Assembly: GCA_030642025.1 (NCBI GenBank)
Contig: DAOWOO010000064.1
Location: 1 to 7,214 of the forward strand
DNA: 7,214 nt
Reading direction: 5' to 3'
Source of the DNA: Candidatus Zixiibacteriota bacterium
Lineage (GTDB): Bacteria; Zixibacteria; MSB-5A5; GN15; PGXB01
The notes below the pieces were generated by a model. The model ran no database searches and was not told the origin of the DNA. It saw only the letters and a program-made list of their open reading frames with translations. A program made the translations under genes and the position numbers. Shown here one piece after another: positions 5,290-7,214 of the stretch (position 1 is its first letter; each line of letters opens with the position of its first letter).

Positions 5290-6516
5290 ATGCTCGATAT
5301 AATGAAACTGGCGCTGATACTGACCGGAATTATTATTGCAATCCGCAAGAAGGTTTTTGTCGGATATATTCTCTTGGCCGCCGCGCTGGCGGTCGGTGCT
5401 CTTTTCGGACTCGGTCCCCGTGAGATATTATACGGTTGCCGTGATGTTCTTTTCTCCGACAGATTCATCACTTTGTTTATTATTATTGTATTGATTACAT
5501 TTCTGGGGCGATTGCTGAAGGAAATTGGCTATCTTAATAGATTGGTGTCGGCCAGCCGTGACTTGGCCGGCGGACCGAAAACGGCGGTGGCCGTTATCCC
5601 GGCGCTGGTGGGATTGATGCCGATGCCGGGCGGATCGCTGCTATCGGCGCCGCTGGTATCCGAAGTACTCACTCGAAAAAATTACCCGCCGGAATTCATT
5701 ACAGCGGTCAATTACTGGTCGCGTCATGTTGTCGAGTTTTGCTGGCCGGTTTACCCGGGGATAATTCTAAGTGCGGCGCTGGCCTCGGTTCCGGTGAGTG
5801 ATATCTCACTGCTTCAATTTCCCATGACCGTTATCATGGTGCCTATCGGAATCCTGCTGATGATCAGGAAAATAAAGGAACGGAACGATACTGGTGGTCA
5901 TTTTTTCAGGCCGGTCGGCAGGATACTTCTTACCGTATGGCCGATTATTCTTGCCATTAGCCTATATGCCGTATTCCCAATCCGCCTGCTCTGGGCGGTA
6001 GCCTTGGCTCTTCTTGTACTTCTTGTAATTGAAAGACCAACAATGATCAAACTCAGGGTGGTGGCAAGAGAAGCGTTTTCGATCAGGCTTTTTTTACTTG
6101 TCTTTGGGATTATATCCTTTCAGCAAATGCTTGAGTTAAGCGGCGCCGTTAATTCTATTCCAAAGCTTACCACTGAGCTGGGACTTCCGGCGGCCACGGT
6201 GATTTTCGCGGTAAGCTTTACTTCGGGTCTGTTAACCGGCATGGTCACGGCTTTTGTGGGACTCTCATATCCGCTTCTGGCCGGATATCTTTATCAGCCT
6301 GATCTTAATATGGGCAATATTTTTCTGGCCTATATTTCCGGTTATTTTGGTATGATGCTTTCGCCCACGCATTTTTGCCTGATATTGACCAGCGAGTATT
6401 TCAAGGCTGATCTGGGCAAAGTATATAAAGTTATGTTTCTGCCGCTTTCAATCTTGTTTCTGGCCGGGGTTGTCTTATATTTAACAGGATATCCCGGCTG
6501 GCTCTGGACATTTTAA
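5290..6516 (+). CDS. DUF401-family integral membrane protein, probable transporter
   Basis: A 408-residue, very hydrophobic protein with roughly ten membrane segments. It matches my memory of the DUF401 family: a GLMPMPGGSLLSAP block at 108-121, NYWSRHVVEFCWPVYPG at 141-157, a second-half TSGLLTGMVTAFVGLSYPLL at 311-330, and MMLSPTHFCLILTSEYF at 355-371. A Pro/Gly-rich re-entrant-like motif in each half (PMPGG, and SPTHFC) suggests two inverted repeats, as in the ion-transporter superfamily that holds GntP-type gluconate and C4-dicarboxylate carriers. That relation is inference; no substrate is known to me for DUF401. The start could be ATG 5290 or ATG 5302 (MKLAL...). Neither has a ribosome binding site, and the promoter at 5253-5280 would put the mRNA end almost at the first. 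The gene appears monocistronic, with 101 bp before the sigma-factor gene and no clear terminator. Confidence 0.85.
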   Translation: MLDIMKLALILTGIIIAIRKKVFVGYILLAAALAVGALFGLGPREILYGCRDVLFSDRFITLFIIIVLITFLGRLLKEIGYLNRLVSASRDLAGGPKTAVAVIPALVGLMPMPGGSLLSAPLVSEVLTRKNYPPEFITAVNYWSRHVVEFCWPVYPGIILSAALASVPVSDISLLQFPMTVIMVPIGILLMIRKIKERNDTGGHFFRPVGRILLTVWPIILAISLYAVFPIRLLWAVALALLVLLVIERPTMIKLRVVAREAFSIRLFLLVFGIISFQQMLELSGAVNSIPKLTTELGLPAATVIFAVSFTSGLLTGMVTAFVGLSYPLLAGYLYQPDLNMGNIFLAYISGYFGMMLSPTHFCLILTSEYFKADLGKVYKVMFLPLSILFLAGVVLYLTGYPGWLWTF

Positions 6517-6561
6517 GTGGTAGGGAGGCATTGCCTTGTAAATTTTGGTAACGAAATTAAT

Positions 6562-6590
6562 GGAACTTTATGATATGCCGAAGGTATCAA
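6562..6590 (+). promoter_or_regulatory. Candidate promoter(s) for the sigma-factor gene, one ECF-like
   Basis: GGAACTT at 6562-6568 equals the -35 element known for RpoE-type ECF sigma factors. It is followed after 16 bases by TATCA (6585-6589), a partial match to the TCTAA/TCTGA -10 element, or after 18 bases by TCAA. It would start transcription about 20-25 bases before the GTG at 6618. A house-keeping type promoter overlaps it: TTGGTA at 6545-6550, 18 bases, TATGAT at 6569-6574. Which of them works cannot be decided by eye. Confidence 0.4.
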
Positions 6591-6607
6591 TAGTAAACCA
6601 ATTGATT

Positions 6608-6612
6608 GAGGT
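6608..6612 (+). promoter_or_regulatory. Ribosome binding site that fixes the GTG start of the sigma factor
   Basis: GAGGT at 6608-6612 lies 5 bases before the GTG at 6618. There is no in-frame ATG nearby; the first Met codons inside the frame (codon 22 onward) would cut into conserved region 2. Confidence 0.65.
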
Positions 6613-6617
6613 GTTTT

Positions 6618-7214
6618 GTGTCAGGCGAAACTGAAAAGCAAAGAGATTATATACTTTTTGAAAAGGTTCAGAATGGCGATATGGTTGCTTTTAATGAACT
6701 TGTGAAAAAGTACCGGAATCGGCTGATGAATGTTATTACACGAATGATCCATAGCAGCGAAGAGGCCGAGGATATTGTCCAGGAGACCTTTGTCAGGGTG
6801 TATCAGCACCGGGCCTCTTTTGATTTCCGCCACTGCTTTTCCACCTGGCTGTATACCATCGCCCTCAATCTGGCCCGTAATGAATTGCGTAAGCGCAAGC
6901 GGTTCAAATTCTTCGATATCTTCGATCTCAAGGGCAATGAAATGGAAATAGCCGTCGAGATGAAACCGCCGACCAATCTGCCGCAGGCATTGAAAAGGGC
7001 GATGAATTCACTTCCCGAGAAATATAAGACCGCCTTTATCCTGCGGGATATCGAGGAATTGCCGTATGATGAAGTCGCCAAAGTAATGAATATACCGCTT
7101 GGAACCGTGAAATCACGCGTTAACCGGGCGAGAGCCATGCTTCGAGATAAGTTGAAACCCAGAATGGAGGAATATAATGCGTTGTCGAAAGGCACGCTCC
7201 TGCCTGTCAGCTTA
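6618..7214 (+). CDS. ECF-type RNA polymerase sigma factor (sigma-70 family), open at the window edge
   Basis: The frame from GTG at 6618 stays open through 199 codons to the last base, so the stop lies outside. Region 2 spans about residues 14-95, with the core-binding and -10-recognition block AEDIVQETFVRVYQH at 50-64 and then FSTWLYTIALNLARNELRKRKR at 74-95. Region 4 spans about 132-178: LPEKYKTAFILRDIEELPYDEVA leads into the helix-turn-helix IPLGTVKSRVNRARAMLRDKL at 159-179, which binds the -35 element. The linker (96-130) is short and no region 1 or 3 is present, which defines the ECF class. Such factors direct RNA polymerase to stress or envelope genes and are held by an anti-sigma factor. 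A likely anti-sigma gene starts at 7177 inside its 3' end. An ECF-like GGAACTT element upstream suggests autoregulation. The C-terminal extension beyond about residue 182 is not conserved family sequence. Confidence 0.93.
   Translation, partial: MSGETEKQRDYILFEKVQNGDMVAFNELVKKYRNRLMNVITRMIHSSEEAEDIVQETFVRVYQHRASFDFRHCFSTWLYTIALNLARNELRKRKRFKFFDIFDLKGNEMEIAVEMKPPTNLPQALKRAMNSLPEKYKTAFILRDIEELPYDEVAKVMNIPLGTVKSRVNRARAMLRDKLKPRMEEYNALSKGTLLPVSL
7177..7214 (+). CDS. Start of a probable zinc-finger anti-sigma factor (3' end cut off)
   Basis: An ATG at 7177 is preceded by a perfect GGAGG at 7166-7170 with 6 bases between. This new frame, +1 relative to the sigma factor, reads MRCRKARSCLSA before the window ends. 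An early Cys followed by an xxARxxLSAY-like helix is how many anti-sigma factors with the putative zinc-finger (ZAS/zf-HC2) domain begin, and the position directly behind an ECF sigma gene is the standard one. Only 12 complete codons are visible, so the HxxxCxxC zinc motif cannot be checked. It overlaps the sigma-factor frame by at least 38 bases, which would couple translation of the two. Confidence 0.5.
   Translation, partial: MRCRKARSCLSA

Noticed and set aside
6529..6542. Short palindrome AGGCATTGCCT after the DUF401 gene, considered as a terminator.
   Set aside because: The stem is 4-5 bp with a 3-base loop, and no T-run follows.
6803..7195. A 130-codon minus-strand open frame opposite the sigma-factor gene.
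   Set aside because: It is antisense to clearly conserved sigma regions 2 and 4, and its Arg/Ser/Leu-rich product is typical of a shadow frame.

Overview
The window looks like a chromosomal segment of a Gram-negative, didermic bacterium of moderate G+C. Two predicted outer-membrane beta-barrels that both end in phenylalanine, and a signal-peptidase-II-type lipoprotein, support this. The mix of FadL/OmpP1-like barrel, CcdA, creatininase-family protein, DUF401 membrane protein and ECF sigma factor reminds me of the FCB-related candidate phyla (Zixibacteria-like). That placement is inference from gene style only. No mobile element, CRISPR array, tRNA or rRNA was recognised.

Layout. (1) Bases 1-450 (+) are the 3' part of a CcdA-type thiol-disulfide transporter gene. 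(2) A well-formed sigma-70-type promoter at 480-508 precedes a two-gene + strand unit with no intergenic bases: a divergent TIGR04282/DUF2064 glycosyltransferase-like protein (549-1298) and a creatininase-family metal amidohydrolase (1299-2030). (3) Convergent to it, on the minus strand, is a three-gene envelope operon read from 4809 down to 2062: a small outer-membrane barrel, a lipoprotein with one CxxCH motif and an extreme Tyr/Trp-rich segment, and a FadL/OmpP1-like barrel that overlaps the lipoprotein gene by ATGA. (4) A 480-bp divergent intergenic region (4810-5289) carries a candidate promoter in each direction and an 11-bp direct repeat, one copy of which lies inside the DUF401 promoter spacer. 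(5) Bases 5290-6516 (+) encode a DUF401-family polytopic membrane protein whose promoter sits so close that the mRNA would be nearly leaderless. (6) From 6618 (+) an ECF sigma factor runs to the window edge. A second frame with an excellent ribosome binding site starts inside it at 7177 and resembles the first residues of a zinc-finger anti-sigma factor.

How the genes may work together. The minus-strand trio is probably one envelope module: two barrels and a periplasm-facing lipoprotein that may bind haem c. The glycosyltransferase-like/creatininase pair is translationally linked and may act in one pathway, but the glycosyltransferase-like protein lacks several acidic residues usual in its family. 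The sigma/anti-sigma pair is a classical signal-transduction unit and has a candidate self-regulated promoter. I see no complete novel defence or mobile system. The most unusual items are the Tyr/Trp-rich CxxCH lipoprotein, the degenerate glycosyltransferase paired with a creatininase, and the near-leaderless DUF401 transcript.
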